Shown: positions 1-9,583, counted from the stretch's first letter. The stretch: DNA of 64,000 nt from Streptomyces cellulosae (GCA_014655195.1 BNBH01000008.1:62001-126000); one strand, 5' to 3'. The notes: generated by a model not told the origin, from the sequence alone. Numbers and translations are program-made.

Positions 1-1112
1 AGCCCGGTGACGACGGAGGACAGTCCGGTACGGGCGCCCTCGCCCACGCCGGTCGCGGACTCGACGAACACCGTCTGGCCGGACGCGCCCGCCACTCCGC
101 CGATCGCGCCGCCGGCGCCGTCGATGAACAGCGCCTTCGACAGGCCCGGCATCCTGCCCTTGTCGTCGGCGAGCTTCGCCTCCGTGCCGACGCCGATGAT
201 GGTCGCCATCGCGTCGAAGAACCCGGCCAGGACCAGGGTGAACACGATCATCCCGACGGTCATCGCGCCGACCTCGCCCCAGCCGCCGAACTCGACGTGC
301 CCGAAGAGCGAGAAGTCCGGCATCGACACCGCGCCGCCCTTCAGCTCGGGCGGGCCGCTCGCCCACTGCTTGGGGTCGATCACGCCGAACGCGTTGAGCA
401 CGACGGCGAGTACGGTGCCGCCGACGATGCCGATGAGGATGGCGCCGGGGATCCCTCGGGCCTGCAGCACGAAGACGGCGAGCAGGGTGATCGCGAACAA
501 CAGGACCGGCCAGCCCGCCAGTTCGCCCGACGGGCCGAGGGTGACCGGGGTGGACTCGCCCTGGTGGACGAACCCGGCCTTGTAGAAGCCGATCAGGGCG
601 ATGAACAGGCCGATGCCCATGGTGATCGCGTGCTTCAGGGCCAGCGGGATGGCGTTCATGATCATCTCGCGGAGGCCGGTGACGACCAGCAGCATGATGA
701 CCACCCCGTACATCACGCACATGCCCATCGCCTGAGGCCAGGTCATCTCCGGGGCGACCTGGGAGGCGAGGACGCCCGACACGGACAGGCCGGCGGCCAG
801 GGCGAGGGGGACCTTGCCGAAGAAGCCCATGAGGAGGGTGGATACGGCGGCGGCGAAGGCGGTGGCGGTGATGAGGGCGGTGGGGGCGAGGGTGTTCCCC
901 GCCGCGTCCTTGCCCGAGAGGATCAGGGGGTTGAGGAGGAGGATGTACGCCATCGCCATGAAGGTGGTGGTGCCGCCCCGGAGTTCGCGGGCGAGGGTCG
1001 ATCCTCTGAGGGTGATGTGGAAGTAGCGGTCGAGCCAGGGGGCGTTGCCGGAAACGGGGGTTTCCGGATCCCGGTTCTCGGGGGTGGTGGGGTTGAGTGA
1101 CTGTTGGGTCAT
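1..1112 (-). CDS. NCS2 (AzgA-type) purine permease, C-terminus cut by window edge
   Basis: Inner-membrane nucleobase:proton symporter, probably for hypoxanthine, guanine or xanthine. The ATG at 1112 begins MTQQSLNPTT; a short cytosolic head is followed by DRYFHITLRGS and the family stretch TTFMAMAYILLLNP (about residues 47-60), then repeated hydrophobic spans with Gly/Ala-rich helices and the GTEAKLADD segment characteristic of AzgA permeases. About 370 residues are visible, and the last part lies beyond base 1. Upstream, and transcribed the same way, are the three xanthine dehydrogenase genes, so import and oxidation of purines are linked here. The 433-base gap before it suggests that it has its own promoter. 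Exact substrate is inferred from context. Confidence 0.9.
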   Translation of the reverse strand, partial: MTQQSLNPTTPENRDPETPVSGNAPWLDRYFHITLRGSTLARELRGGTTTFMAMAYILLLNPLILSGKDAAGNTLAPTALITATAFAAAVSTLLMGFFGKVPLALAAGLSVSGVLASQVAPEMTWPQAMGMCVMYGVVIMLLVVTGLREMIMNAIPLALKHAITMGIGLFIALIGFYKAGFVHQGESTPVTLGPSGELAGWPVLLFAITLLAVFVLQARGIPGAILIGIVGGTVLAVVLNAFGVIDPKQWASGPPELKGGAVSMPDFSLFGHVEFGGWGEVGAMTVGMIVFTLVLAGFFDAMATIIGVGTEAKLADDKGRMPGLSKALFIDGAGGAIGGVAGASGQTVFVESATGVGEGARTGLSSVVTG

Positions 1113-1545
1113 GGTGGCCTGCTCCCAAGGTTCATAGGGGCACCCGGTCCCCCTGCGGGGGGCGTCGGGATTTGGGGAGGTGCACGACCCGGGGGACGGC
1201 CCGAGACGAACGAGGTGGTGCCGGGGCGGGGGTGAGTGGGTACCTGCCTGCCCGGCGGGGGTGCCGCTGCGCCCACCCGTGCCGCCCCAAGCGGCACGAC
1301 TGCCCGCAGCGGCGGCACGGTGCGCTCTCAGAGACCAGAGCGATCGCACGCCTTCAGGGGCGCGGGGAACTGCGCGACCAGCCACGGACTGGCCGCACCC
1401 GGCGTTGCAAGGGCGCCGCTGCGCCCGCAGCTACGGCGGCAGCCGGCCCGCAGCGGCGGCGGGGCGGTGGCGGGGCGGCCGCAGGGCAGCTCCCCCAGGA
1501 GCGCGGGGAACTGCGCGACCAGCCACGGACTGGCCGCACCCGGCG
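1113..1545. other. Intergenic stretch with two copies of a dispersed repeat
   Basis: No convincing gene. The stretch is very G+C-rich and low in complexity (runs such as gcggcggggcggtggcgggg) and holds two direct copies of a 55-base element listed separately. The second copy runs into the stop codon of the molybdenum subunit gene. A promoter for the permease should lie near 1113-1200 but I cannot pick out its boxes. Confidence 0.6.
1351..1405 (+). repeat. Dispersed intergenic repeat, copy 1
   Basis: Copy of an element with the core aggggcgcggggaactgcgc followed by gaccagccacggactggcc and cgcacccggcgtt. It contains GCGC boxes flanking GGGGAACT, so an RNA could fold weakly. Five copies occur in the window, all in the same orientation on the + strand and all outside genes. 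Confidence 0.8.
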
Positions 1546-1547
1546 TT
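1492..1547 (+). repeat. Dispersed intergenic repeat, copy 2
   Basis: Nearly identical to copy 1, including the tail cgcacccggcgtt. The final TT of the repeat forms part of the TAA stop codon (minus strand, 1548-1546) of the xanthine dehydrogenase large subunit, so the element abuts the coding sequence exactly. Confidence 0.8.
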
Positions 1548-3930
1548 ACGCCGTGCCCGTCAGGTGCTCCGGCCGGACCGGCGTTCTGTTGAGCTCCAAC
1601 CCCGTCGCCGCCCGGATCGCCGCCAGCACCGCCGGTGTCGACGACAACGTCGGAGCCTCACCGATCCCGCGAAGCCCGTACGGCGCGTGGTCGTCGGCGA
1701 GTTCCAGGACGTCGACCGGAATCGTCGGCGTGTCGAGGATCGTCGGAATCAGATAGTCCGTGAAGGACGGATTCCGCACCTTCGCCGTCGTCGGGTCGAC
1801 CAGGATCTCCTCCATGACCGCCACACCCAGCCCCTGGGTGGTGCCACCCTGGATCTGGCCGACCACCGACAACGGGTTCAGCGCCTTGCCGACATCCTGC
1901 GCGCAGGCCAGCTCGATCACCTTCACCAGCCCCAGCTCCGTGTCGACCTCGACGACCGCCCGGTGCGCGGCGAACGAGTACTGGACGTGGCCGTTGCCCT
2001 GGCCGGTGCGCAGGTCGAAGGGCTCGGTGGGGCGGTGGCGCCACTCCTCCTCGACCTCGACGGCCTCGTCGCCGAGGACGTCCACCAGGTCCGCGAGGAC
2101 CTCGCCGCCGTCGGTGACGACCTTGCCGCCCTCCAGCAGGAGTTCGGCGTGCGCCCAGGCGGGGTGGTAGGAGCCCAGCTTGCGCCGGCCCAGTTCTAGG
2201 ACCTTCTCGCGGACCAGCTCGCAGGCGTGCTTGATCGCGCCGCCGGTGACGTACGTCTGGCGGGACGCGGACGTCGAACCGGCCGAGCCGACCCGGGTGT
2301 CGGCCGGGTGGATCGTCACCTGGGTGACGCCCAGCTCGGTGCGGGCGATCTGGGCATGGACGGTGACGCCGCCCTGCCCGACCTCGGCCATCGCGGTGTG
2401 CACGGTGGCGACGGGTTCGCCGCCGACGACCTCCATGCGGACGCGGGCGGTGGAGTAGTCGTCGAAGCCCTCGGAGAAGCCGACGTTCTTGATGCCGACC
2501 GCGTAGCCGACACCGCGGACGACGCCCTCGCCGTGCGTGGTGTTGGACAGTCCGCCGGGGAGCTGGCGTACGTCCGCGCCCTCGCTGGACTCCCACTGGC
2601 GCTCGGGCGGCATGGGCATCGCCTTGACGCGGCGCAGGAGTTCGGCGACCGGCGCCGGCGAGTCGACGGGCTGGCCGGTGGGCAGGAGGGTGCCCTGCTC
2701 CATGGCGTTGCGCTGCCGCAGCTCCACCGGGTCCATGCCGAGCCGCGCCGCCAGCTTGTCCATCTGCGCCTCGTAGGCGAAGCACGCCTGGACCGCGCCG
2801 AAGCCGCGCATCGCGCCGCAGGGCGGGTTGTTGGTGTAGAGGGCGATCGCCTCGATGTCGACGTCGTCCACGGCGTACGGCCCGACCCCGAGCGAGGAGG
2901 CGTTGCCGACGACGGCCGGGGAGGCGGAGGCGTACGCGCCGCCGTCGAGGACGATGCGCGCCTTGACGTGGGTCAGCTTGCCGTCGGCGGTGGCGCCGTG
3001 CTCGTAGTACAGCTTGGCGGGGTGGCGGTGGACGTGGCCGAAGAAGGACTCGAAGCGGTTGTAGACGATCTTGACGGGCTTGCCGGTGCGCAGGGCGAGC
3101 AGGCAGGCGTGGATCTGCATGGACAGGTCCTCGCGCCCGCCGAACGCGCCGCCCACGCCGGCCAGCGTCATCCGCACCTTGTCCTCGGGAAGGCCCAGGA
3201 CGGGCGCGATCTGGCGCAGGTCGGAGTGGAGCCACTGGGTGGCGATGTAGAGGTGGACGCCGCCGTCCTCCTCGGGCACGGCGAGCCCGGACTCGGGGCC
3301 GAGGAAGGCCTGGTCCTGCATGCCGAAGGTGTACTCGCCCTCCACGATCACGTCGGCGCGCCCGCGGGCGGCGGCGACGTCGCCGCGCACGATGGGCTGG
3401 CGGTGCACGATGTTGGGGTGCGGGACGTGCCCGGCGTGGTGGTCGTCGCGGTGCTCGTGGACGAGGACCGCGTCGGGGGCGGTCGCGGACGCCTCGTCGG
3501 TGATGACGGGCAGTTCGCGGTACTCGACCCTGATCTTCGCGGCGGCGCGGCGGGCCGTCTCGGGATGGTCGGCGGCGACGATCGCGACGGGCTCGCCGTG
3601 GTGGCGGACCTTGCCGTGGGCGAGGACCGGGGTGTCCCGGATCTCCAGACCGTAGTGCTTCACCTCGGCGGGCAGGTCGTCGTACGTCATGACGGCGTAC
3701 ACGCCCGGGGTGGCGAGGGCCTCCGCGGTGTCGATGGAGACGATCTCGGCGTGGGCGACGGTGGAGCGCAGGATCTGGCCCCAGAGCATGTCCTCGTGCC
3801 ACATGTCGGAGGAGTACGCGAACTCGCCGGTGACCTTGAGGGTGCCGTCGGGGCGGAGGGTGGACTCGCCGATGCCGCCCTTGGTGCCGGAACCTTGTGT
3901 GATCTTCGTGGGAACGCCGTTCGTGGGCAT
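1546..3930 (-). CDS. Xanthine dehydrogenase, molybdopterin-binding large subunit
   Basis: Molybdenum-cofactor subunit that hydroxylates hypoxanthine/xanthine to urate. It has 794 residues, the usual size for the separate large subunit. The ATG at 3930 (MPTNGVPTK) lies 2 bases after the 2Fe-2S gene and is preferred over upstream in-frame codons that only extend into that gene. Visible are the a/b hammerhead N-terminal domain, the cofactor motif GGAFGGRED near residue 270, RGFGAVQ near 370, VGQGG, and RGIGEAPTL near the C-terminus, whose Glu is the catalytic base in the family. It is the third gene of a compact FAD, 2Fe-2S, Mo operon. The family includes other aldehyde/CO-type hydroxylases; the purine permease and PucR on either side favour xanthine. 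Confidence 0.92.
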   Translation of the reverse strand: MPTNGVPTKITQGSGTKGGIGESTLRPDGTLKVTGEFAYSSDMWHEDMLWGQILRSTVAHAEIVSIDTAEALATPGVYAVMTYDDLPAEVKHYGLEIRDTPVLAHGKVRHHGEPVAIVAADHPETARRAAAKIRVEYRELPVITDEASATAPDAVLVHEHRDDHHAGHVPHPNIVHRQPIVRGDVAAARGRADVIVEGEYTFGMQDQAFLGPESGLAVPEEDGGVHLYIATQWLHSDLRQIAPVLGLPEDKVRMTLAGVGGAFGGREDLSMQIHACLLALRTGKPVKIVYNRFESFFGHVHRHPAKLYYEHGATADGKLTHVKARIVLDGGAYASASPAVVGNASSLGVGPYAVDDVDIEAIALYTNNPPCGAMRGFGAVQACFAYEAQMDKLAARLGMDPVELRQRNAMEQGTLLPTGQPVDSPAPVAELLRRVKAMPMPPERQWESSEGADVRQLPGGLSNTTHGEGVVRGVGYAVGIKNVGFSEGFDDYSTARVRMEVVGGEPVATVHTAMAEVGQGGVTVHAQIARTELGVTQVTIHPADTRVGSAGSTSASRQTYVTGGAIKHACELVREKVLELGRRKLGSYHPAWAHAELLLEGGKVVTDGGEVLADLVDVLGDEAVEVEEEWRHRPTEPFDLRTGQGNGHVQYSFAAHRAVVEVDTELGLVKVIELACAQDVGKALNPLSVVGQIQGGTTQGLGVAVMEEILVDPTTAKVRNPSFTDYLIPTILDTPTIPVDVLELADDHAPYGLRGIGEAPTLSSTPAVLAAIRAATGLELNRTPVRPEHLTGTA

Positions 3931-3932
3931 GC

Positions 3933-4517
3933 TCAGACCCCCTCGGACTGGCGGGCGGCCGCGAGGCGGACCGCGTCCATGATCTTCTCGTAGCCGGTGC
4001 AGCGGCAGAGGTTGCCGGAGAGCGCCTCGCGGATGTCCGCGTCGGACGGGTTGGGGTTGCGCTCCAGCGTCTCGTCGGCGGCGACCAGCAGTCCGGGCGT
4101 GCAGAAGCCGCACTGGACGGCGCCGGCGTCGATGAACGCCTGCTGCACGGGAGAGAGTTCGCCGCCCTCGCCGGTCTGCGAGTCGGCGCCGTCGGGCTTC
4201 CACGCCTTGGCCTCGTCGAGGGAGGTGCCGCAGGAGCCGCCGGACTCGCCGCAGCCGCGGGCGCGCTGCCGGGCGTGGTCGGCGAGGCCCTCCACGGTGA
4301 CGACCTCGCGGCCCTCGGCCTGCCCGGCGGCGACCAGACAGGAGCACACGGGCACCCCGTCGAGCCGTACGGTGCAGGAGCCGCACTCGCCCTGTTCGCA
4401 GGCGTTCTTGGAGCCGGGCAGGCCGAGGCGCTCGCGCAGGACGTAGAGGAGGGACTCGCCCTCCCAGACGTCGTCGGCCTGCTGGGGGCGTCCGTTGACG
4501 GTGAAGTGGACACGCAT
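3933..4517 (-). CDS. Xanthine dehydrogenase, 2Fe-2S subunit with cysteine-containing insertion
   Basis: Carries electrons from the Mo site to FAD. The first plant-type cluster is CEQGECGSC plus a later Cys in VPVCSC; the second is formed by QCGFCTPG and NLCRCTGY near the C-terminus. At 194 residues it is longer than the usual 155-170 because about 40 residues (DHARQRARGCGESGGSCGT and following) sit between the two cluster domains and add two cysteines. The ATG at 4517 overlaps the TAA of the FAD gene by one base (TAATG), implying translational coupling. Confidence 0.92.
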   Translation of the reverse strand: MRVHFTVNGRPQQADDVWEGESLLYVLRERLGLPGSKNACEQGECGSCTVRLDGVPVCSCLVAAGQAEGREVVTVEGLADHARQRARGCGESGGSCGTSLDEAKAWKPDGADSQTGEGGELSPVQQAFIDAGAVQCGFCTPGLLVAADETLERNPNPSDADIREALSGNLCRCTGYEKIMDAVRLAAARQSEGV

Positions 4518-5407
4518 TACGCGGCTCCCTCCGTGGTGCGGTGGGCGCCGCGGTACGACTCCCAGGTCCAGGTCAGGGTGCGGCGGGCCATCACGCCGAC
4601 CGCGTGACGGCGGTAGCTCGCGGTGCCGCGCACGTCGTCGATGGGGTTGCAGGCGGCGGCGCACAGATCGGCGAACTGCTTCGCCACGGACGGGGTGACG
4701 ATCTTCCCGTTGTCCCAGAAGCCGCCCTCCTCCAGGGCTGCGTTGAGGAAGTCCTCGGCGGCCTTCGCGCGGATCGGGGTCGGGGCGGCGGAGCCGATGC
4801 CGGTGCGGACCGTGCGCGTCTCCGGGTGCAGGGCGAGGCCGAAGGCGCACACGGCGATCACCATGGCGTTGCGGGTGCCGACCTTGGAGTACTGCTGCGG
4901 TCCGTCCGCCTTCTTGACGTGGACGGCGCGGATCAGCTCGTCGGGCGCGAGCGCGTTGCGCTTCACGCCGGTGTAGAAGCCGTCGATCGGGATGCGGCGG
5001 GAGCCGCGTACGGACTCCACCTCGACCTCGGCGCCGGCCGCGAGCAGGGCGGGGTGGGCGTCTCCGGCCGGGGAGGCGGTGCCGAGGTTGCCGCCGACGC
5101 CGCCGCGGTTGCGGATCTGCGGGGAGGCGACCGTGTGGGAGGCGAGGGCGAGGCCCGGCAGCTCGGGGCGGAGGTGCTCCATGATCTGCGCGTAGGGGAC
5201 GGAGGCGCCGAGCCGTACGGTGTCGTCGCCCACCTCCCATTCGTAGAGATCACCGATGCGGGTGAGGTCCATCAGGTACTCGGGACGGCGGTGGTCGAAG
5301 TTGATCTCGACCATCACGTCGGTGCCGCCCGCGATCGGCACAGCGGTGGGGTGCTCGGCCTTCACGGCGAGCGCCTCCTCCCAGCTGGCGGGGCGAAGGA
5401 AGTCCAT
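4517..5407 (-). CDS. Xanthine dehydrogenase, FAD-binding subunit
   Basis: FAD subunit passing electrons to NAD+. It has 296 residues starting MDFLRPASWEEA at 5407, chosen because the family begins here and the upstream in-frame extension is arginine-rich without support. Visible FAD-binding loops are PIAGGTDVMVE (about residues 24-34) and RGGVGGNLGTASPAGD (about 100-115), followed by the CO_deh_flav C-terminal domain (ADFLNAALEE and RRHAVGVMARR). First gene of the three-gene operon, divergent from the PucR regulator across 360 bases that should hold both promoters. Confidence 0.92.
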   Translation of the reverse strand: MDFLRPASWEEALAVKAEHPTAVPIAGGTDVMVEINFDHRRPEYLMDLTRIGDLYEWEVGDDTVRLGASVPYAQIMEHLRPELPGLALASHTVASPQIRNRGGVGGNLGTASPAGDAHPALLAAGAEVEVESVRGSRRIPIDGFYTGVKRNALAPDELIRAVHVKKADGPQQYSKVGTRNAMVIAVCAFGLALHPETRTVRTGIGSAAPTPIRAKAAEDFLNAALEEGGFWDNGKIVTPSVAKQFADLCAAACNPIDDVRGTASYRRHAVGVMARRTLTWTWESYRGAHRTTEGAA

Positions 5408-5767
5408 GACCGGCTCTCTTCTTCGTCTCGAGGGGCGTACAGATTGAGCCAATCCGTGTGCGGCGGGCCCGGCTCTTTCCTGCGGTGTTCACGTGGAGTG
5501 CGTTCAGTACACCGCCGCCTACTCCGCCCGGGTCAGTCACGGAAACCATGAAGGAGTTGGCTGGCCAACGCGGGCATCTTGTAGATTCGTATGAACGGAG
5601 AGGCCCAGTAACCGTCCGGTCTTCCTCCAGTAACGCGGGGAGCGATCGGGGGCCGGCGGAGCATGTCCGCAGGCCAGTCCCGCGGGCCTCTCCCGACCCA
5701 CCCTTCACCCTCCCCACGGGTACCGACACCCGTACGGGCACCGAGACAAGGAACGGCGGCGACGAGA
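5408..5767. other. Divergent promoter region, xanthine dehydrogenase / PucR
   Basis: Untranslated stretch between two divergent genes. It holds a 14-base inverted repeat (5556-5569) and two 8-base direct repeats CCAGTAAC spaced 22 bases apart (5605 and 5627). These are candidate sites for the adjacent PucR protein; the link is inferred from position only. Confidence 0.5.
5556..5569. promoter_or_regulatory. Inverted repeat GTTGGC-TG-GCCAAC
   Basis: Perfect 6-base arms around TG, about 150 bases upstream of the xdh start and 200 bases upstream of pucR. A candidate regulator site; no experimental consensus that I can name matches it. Confidence 0.4.
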
Positions 5768-7462
5768 ATGCGGCTGCGCGCACTGCTGGACACCGACGCG
5801 CTGGGCCTGAAGCTGCTCGGCGGGGAGGACGAGCTCGACCGCAGTGTCCGCGGGGTGATGACCACCGACCTGCGCGACCCCAGCCGCTATCTGTCCGGCG
5901 GCGAGCTGGTGCTGACCGGACTGGCCTGGCGCCGCGACGCCGCCGACTCCGAGCCGTTCGTACGGATTCTCGTGCAGGCCGGGGTGGCCGCGCTGGCCGC
6001 GGGCGAGGCGGAGCTGGGGGACGTCCCCGACGACCTGGTCGTGGCGTGCGCCCGGCACCGGCTGCCGCTGTTCGCGGTGCACGAGTCGGTGGCCTTCGCG
6101 ACCGTCACCGAGCACGTCGTACGGCAGGTGTCCGGCGAGCGCGCCGGGGACCTGGCGGCCGTGGTGGACCGGCACCGGCGGATGATGACCTCGGGCCCGG
6201 CGGGCGGCGGCCCCGACGTGGTGCTCGACCTGCTCGGCTCCGACCTGGACCTGCGCGCCTGGGTGCTCTCCCCCACCGGCCGGCTGATCGCGGCGCCCAA
6301 GGAGACCGCGGGGGCGCGCGGCACCCTGCCCGCGCTGGCCCCCGAGGCGTGCGCGCGGCTCGCGGCGGAGCATCTGGCGGCCGTGCGGACCGGGCGGCGC
6401 GGTCCGCACCGGGTGGTGCTGGACCGCACGACGTACAGCCTCTTCCCGGTGCGGGGCAGCGGGCACGGTCCGTCCTCGGAGCCGGCGGACCCACGCGAGA
6501 CGATGCTCGCGGACTGGCTGCTGGCCGTCGAGGCGGATGCCGGGGACTGGGCCGAGGAGCGGCTGGACCTGCTCCAGGGCGTCACCCAGCTGATCGCCGT
6601 GGAGCGGGACCGGCGGGACGCGGCGCGCACCGTGCGGCGGCGGCTCGCGCACGAGGTGCTGGAACTGGTGCAGACGGGCGCCGCGCCCGCGGAGATCGCC
6701 GCGCGTCTGCGGGTGGCCGCGCCGGTGCTGCTGCCCGGTCTCGGCACCGCGCCGCACTGGCAGGTCGTGGTCGCCCGGGTCGAGTGGGAGGACGGGCGCG
6801 GCGACGCCGGGCCGGTCACGCAGGCGCTGCTCGAGGAGATCCTGGTCGACCCGGCGTCGACCGGACCCGAGCCGTCCGACCGGATCGCGGTGGCGCACAC
6901 CGGCGACGAGGCGGTCGCGCTGGTCCCGCTGCCCTCGGTGACCGACGAGCACGACGAGGCGGGGCCCGGCGTACTGGCCGACGCGCTGCTGGAGTCCGTA
7001 CGGGGGCCGCTGACGGCGGGCCTCGACGGCGACGGACGGCTCACGGTCGGCGTGTCCGCGGCGGTGCACTCGGCGGAGGGGCTGCGCGGCGCGCTGGAGG
7101 AGGCCCGGCACGCGCGCCGGGTCGCCGCGGCACGCCCCGGCCGGGTCTGCGCGGCCGGACACCAGGAACTGGCCTCGCACGTACTCCTGCTGCCGTTCGT
7201 GCCGGACGACGTGCGGCGCGCGTTCACCGCCCGGCTGCTGGACCCGCTGCGCGAGTACGACCGCCGGCACCGCGCCGAGCTGATCCCCACGCTGGAGGCG
7301 TTCCTCGACTGCGACGGCTCCTGGACCCGCTGCGCCACCCGCCTCCACCTGCACGTCAACACGCTGCGCTACCGCGTCGGCCGCATCGAGCAGTTGACGG
7401 GGCGTGACCTGTCGCGGCTGGAGGACAAGCTGGACTTCTTCCTGGCGTTGCGGATGAGCTGA
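5768..7462 (+). CDS. pucR: PucR-family transcriptional regulator of purine catabolism
   Basis: DNA-binding regulator, 564 residues. The N-terminal PucR domain starts at LLDTDALGLKLLGGED (residues 4-20) and includes GGELVLTGLAWR. The middle is a GGDEF-like region, and the C-terminal PucR-type HTH contains LHLHVNTLRYRVGRIEQLTG (last 50 residues). The ATG at 5768 is chosen because it follows a purine-rich ribosome site (aaggaacggcggcgacgaga) and starts at the conserved domain; 35 residues of in-frame upstream sequence are proline/serine-rich and unlikely to be translated. It is divergent from the xanthine dehydrogenase operon, the normal arrangement for its regulator. Whether it activates or represses cannot be read from sequence. 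Confidence 0.9.
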   Translation: MRLRALLDTDALGLKLLGGEDELDRSVRGVMTTDLRDPSRYLSGGELVLTGLAWRRDAADSEPFVRILVQAGVAALAAGEAELGDVPDDLVVACARHRLPLFAVHESVAFATVTEHVVRQVSGERAGDLAAVVDRHRRMMTSGPAGGGPDVVLDLLGSDLDLRAWVLSPTGRLIAAPKETAGARGTLPALAPEACARLAAEHLAAVRTGRRGPHRVVLDRTTYSLFPVRGSGHGPSSEPADPRETMLADWLLAVEADAGDWAEERLDLLQGVTQLIAVERDRRDAARTVRRRLAHEVLELVQTGAAPAEIAARLRVAAPVLLPGLGTAPHWQVVVARVEWEDGRGDAGPVTQALLEEILVDPASTGPEPSDRIAVAHTGDEAVALVPLPSVTDEHDEAGPGVLADALLESVRGPLTAGLDGDGRLTVGVSAAVHSAEGLRGALEEARHARRVAAARPGRVCAAGHQELASHVLLLPFVPDDVRRAFTARLLDPLREYDRRHRAELIPTLEAFLDCDGSWTRCATRLHLHVNTLRYRVGRIEQLTGRDLSRLEDKLDFFLALRMS

Positions 7463-7504
7463 TCACCGGGTCGCGGGCACAACGCCCCTCAGGGGCACGC
7501 AACG

Positions 7505-7558
7505 CCCTCAGGGGCGCGGGGAACTGCGCGACCAGCCACGACCGGCCCGCACCCGGCA
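7505..7558 (+). repeat. Dispersed intergenic repeat, copy 3
   Basis: Copy of the aggggcgcggggaactgcgc element, 40 bases after the pucR stop. It is preceded by a partial duplication of its first bases (gcccctcaggggc, 7484-7496), which is itself a short palindrome and may act as a weak terminator. Confidence 0.8.
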
Positions 7559-7743
7559 CACGACGGCTCCACCCGCCGGGGCGCCGCCCTCCCCGATCCG
7601 GCCCACGGGCCGGACTCCGCGGTTCCGTCCCACTCCCCACGACTTTGTGAAATCCTTCACCCGCCCTCTTGGCCGGGCCCGGTGGTTCGTGCTGAGATGC
7701 GGCCACCACTCAACAGCTCGATGGCGTGCTCGGGGAGGGCAAC

Positions 7744-8526
7744 GTGGCGCATACCGCCATGTCCGGTGACGGAACGACCGCCGAAGACGATCCCCTCCAG
7801 ACGGCGGTGTGGCGGCTCCGCTCCCGCGCCTGCTGGGTGGACGCGGCCGCACTGCTCACCCCCGCCACCCCCCAGCCCGCCCTGCAGCGGGCGTCGCTGC
7901 TGGTGGAGCGGTGTCTGTACACCGAGGCGGGGTGGGAGGACGCGGAGGACGCGCTCCGTACGGCGGAGGCGCTCGCGCACACCGACGACGAGCGGGGCGC
8001 GGCCGCTTGTGAACGCGGGTACTTGGCCTACGCGGCCACGCTGTTCCAGGTCCGGGACCGGGCCGACGAGGCGCGTGCCGCGCTGGGCCGGGCCGCCGCG
8101 CTGATCGCGCCGGGCGCGCCGGGGCGGCCGCTGCTGGACTTCCGGCGCGGGCTGATCGCGGAGAACCTCACCCGCTCCCCGCAGGCCGCCCGCGCCGCGT
8201 ACCGGCGGGCCCACGCGGGCGCCACCGCCCACGCCGACCCGCTGCTGCTGTCCGCCACCTGGCGCCACCTCGCCGGACTCGCCCTGCGCGAGGGCGAGCT
8301 GACGGAGGCCCGGCACGGGTTCGCCGAGTCGCTGCGGATCCGGGAGGAGCTGGGGTACCTGGTCGGCACGGCGCCGGCGCTGGTGTCCCTGGCGGACACG
8401 GAGACGGAACCGGAGGCCTCCCGCCTCCGCGAGGAGGCCCGCCGCCTCTTCCGCCTCCTGGGCGGAGTCCCCACCTGGCTGTCCGACCGCCTGTCTCCTC
8501 CGGAAGCGGACGCGGCGACGGCGTGA
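7744..8526 (+). CDS. TPR-like protein of unknown function
   Basis: 260-residue, Ala/Arg/Glu-rich helical protein. Repeated helix pairs (ALQRASLLVERCLYTEAG, DERGAAACERGYLAYAATL, RAAYRRAHAGATAHA, TWRHLAGLALREGELTEA) look like tetratricopeptide repeats, which mediate protein contacts. No catalytic motif or signal peptide is visible. The GTG at 7744 is chosen because GGGGAGG lies 5 bases upstream; ATG at 7762 is a weaker option. It lies alone between pucR and a convergent GntR gene. The pattern resembles the C-terminal part of larger actinomycete regulators, but no DNA-binding domain is present here. Confidence 0.7.
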   Translation: MAHTAMSGDGTTAEDDPLQTAVWRLRSRACWVDAAALLTPATPQPALQRASLLVERCLYTEAGWEDAEDALRTAEALAHTDDERGAAACERGYLAYAATLFQVRDRADEARAALGRAAALIAPGAPGRPLLDFRRGLIAENLTRSPQAARAAYRRAHAGATAHADPLLLSATWRHLAGLALREGELTEARHGFAESLRIREELGYLVGTAPALVSLADTETEPEASRLREEARRLFRLLGGVPTWLSDRLSPPEADAATA

Positions 8527-8606
8527 GACCCGTGACGGGTGCCTCGTTCGGGTGAACCCGGGGTGCGGCTCAGGGGGGTCGGGAGGGGTGTCGGACGGGG
8601 CCCCTC

Positions 8607-9452
8607 CTACTCCGCCCCGTTGAAGTGCTCCCCCACCAGCGCCCGCACCACGTCCAGGTCGCCCGCGATCAACGCGTCCAGCAGGGCCGTGTGTTCGTGG
8701 GCGTCCGCGATGAGTTCGGCGCGGGTGCCTCCGCCGGGGGCGTTGCCGCCGACCAGGGGCCACTGGGCGCGGCGGTGCAACTCCTCGGCCACGCCGACCA
8801 GTTGCTGGTTGCCCGCGAGGGCGAGGACCGCGCTGTGGAAGGCGCGGTCGGCCTCGGCGTACGTGGCGCGGCAGCCGGAGGACGCGGCGCGGACGGTGGC
8901 CTCGGCGAGCGGGCGCAGTCCGGCCCACCGCTCGGCCGGCACCGTACGGGCCAGCCGCAGCATCACCGGCACCTCGATCAGCGCGCGCACCTCCGCCAGC
9001 TCGGCCAGTTCCCGCTCGCTGCGCTCGACGACCCGGAAGCCCCGGTTGGGCACGACCTCGACCGCGCCCTCCTGGGCGAGCTGCTGCATGGCCTCGCGGA
9101 CGGGCGTGGCGGAGACGCCGAAGCGCTCGGCCAGCGCGGGCCCCGAGTAGACCTCGCCGGGCCGCAGGTCGCCGGTGACGAGCGCGCTGCGCAGGGCGGC
9201 GAGGATCTGGCCGCGTACGGACGACCGCTGGACGGCGGGCCGGGGGCGGGGAAGGACGGGCTCGCCGTGGGTGTGCTCGCCGCGCGCGGACCCCCCGACG
9301 GCGGCGCCGGCGTCGCGGCGCCGGTCCGCGTCCCCGGCGGCCGGCTGGGCGGGCACCCGGTAGCGGCTCCGCGCAGTCCTGGCGGCGGCCTCGGCGACCG
9401 CGGCCGCCTCGCCCGTCGTCGTCCCGGCGGAGCCCTGCGTGCCCTGCTTCAC
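8607..9452 (-). CDS. GntR-family (FCD-type) transcriptional regulator
   Basis: 281-residue regulator. A basic, low-complexity N-terminus (about 70 residues) precedes a winged HTH (SSVRGQILAALRSALVTGD ... YSGPALAERFGVSATPVREAMQQLAQEG, about residues 75-140) and an all-helical FCD ligand domain (LAELAEVRALIEVPVMLRLA ... AHEHTALLDALIAGD). The GTG at 9452 is preferred over upstream codons because AGGAGG sits 7 bases ahead of it. Ligand unknown. It is divergent from the iron reductase gene, whose iron box lies in the shared upstream region. Confidence 0.85.
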   Translation of the reverse strand: MKQGTQGSAGTTTGEAAAVAEAAARTARSRYRVPAQPAAGDADRRRDAGAAVGGSARGEHTHGEPVLPRPRPAVQRSSVRGQILAALRSALVTGDLRPGEVYSGPALAERFGVSATPVREAMQQLAQEGAVEVVPNRGFRVVERSERELAELAEVRALIEVPVMLRLARTVPAERWAGLRPLAEATVRAASSGCRATYAEADRAFHSAVLALAGNQQLVGVAEELHRRAQWPLVGGNAPGGGTRAELIADAHEHTALLDALIAGDLDVVRALVGEHFNGAE

Positions 9453-9564
9453 AAGGTCCTCCTGGCGGACGTGTCGGTACTTGGGGTCATTACGGCGGGT
9501 TGGCACCCGCGCGTCAAGCACCATAGGCGCATCGGACGCCAGTTCACATCTCCGCGATGTTGGG

Positions 9565-9583
9565 TAAGGTGAGGCTTACCTTG
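9565..9583. promoter_or_regulatory. Iron box (DmdR/IdeR-type operator)
   Basis: The 19-base sequence taaggtgaggcttaccttg fits the DtxR-family consensus TWAGGTWAGSCTWACCTWA at nearly every position and is an interrupted palindrome. It lies 38 bases upstream of the FhuF-like gene, where an iron-loaded repressor would block transcription. The match is seen directly; regulation by DmdR/IdeR is inferred from the known consensus. Confidence 0.85.

Noticed and set aside
1658..4513. Very long open frames on both strands over the xanthine dehydrogenase genes
   Set aside because: They are Arg/Pro/Gly-rich shadows typical of high-G+C coding DNA, with no domains or start sites, and overlap genes with clear motifs.
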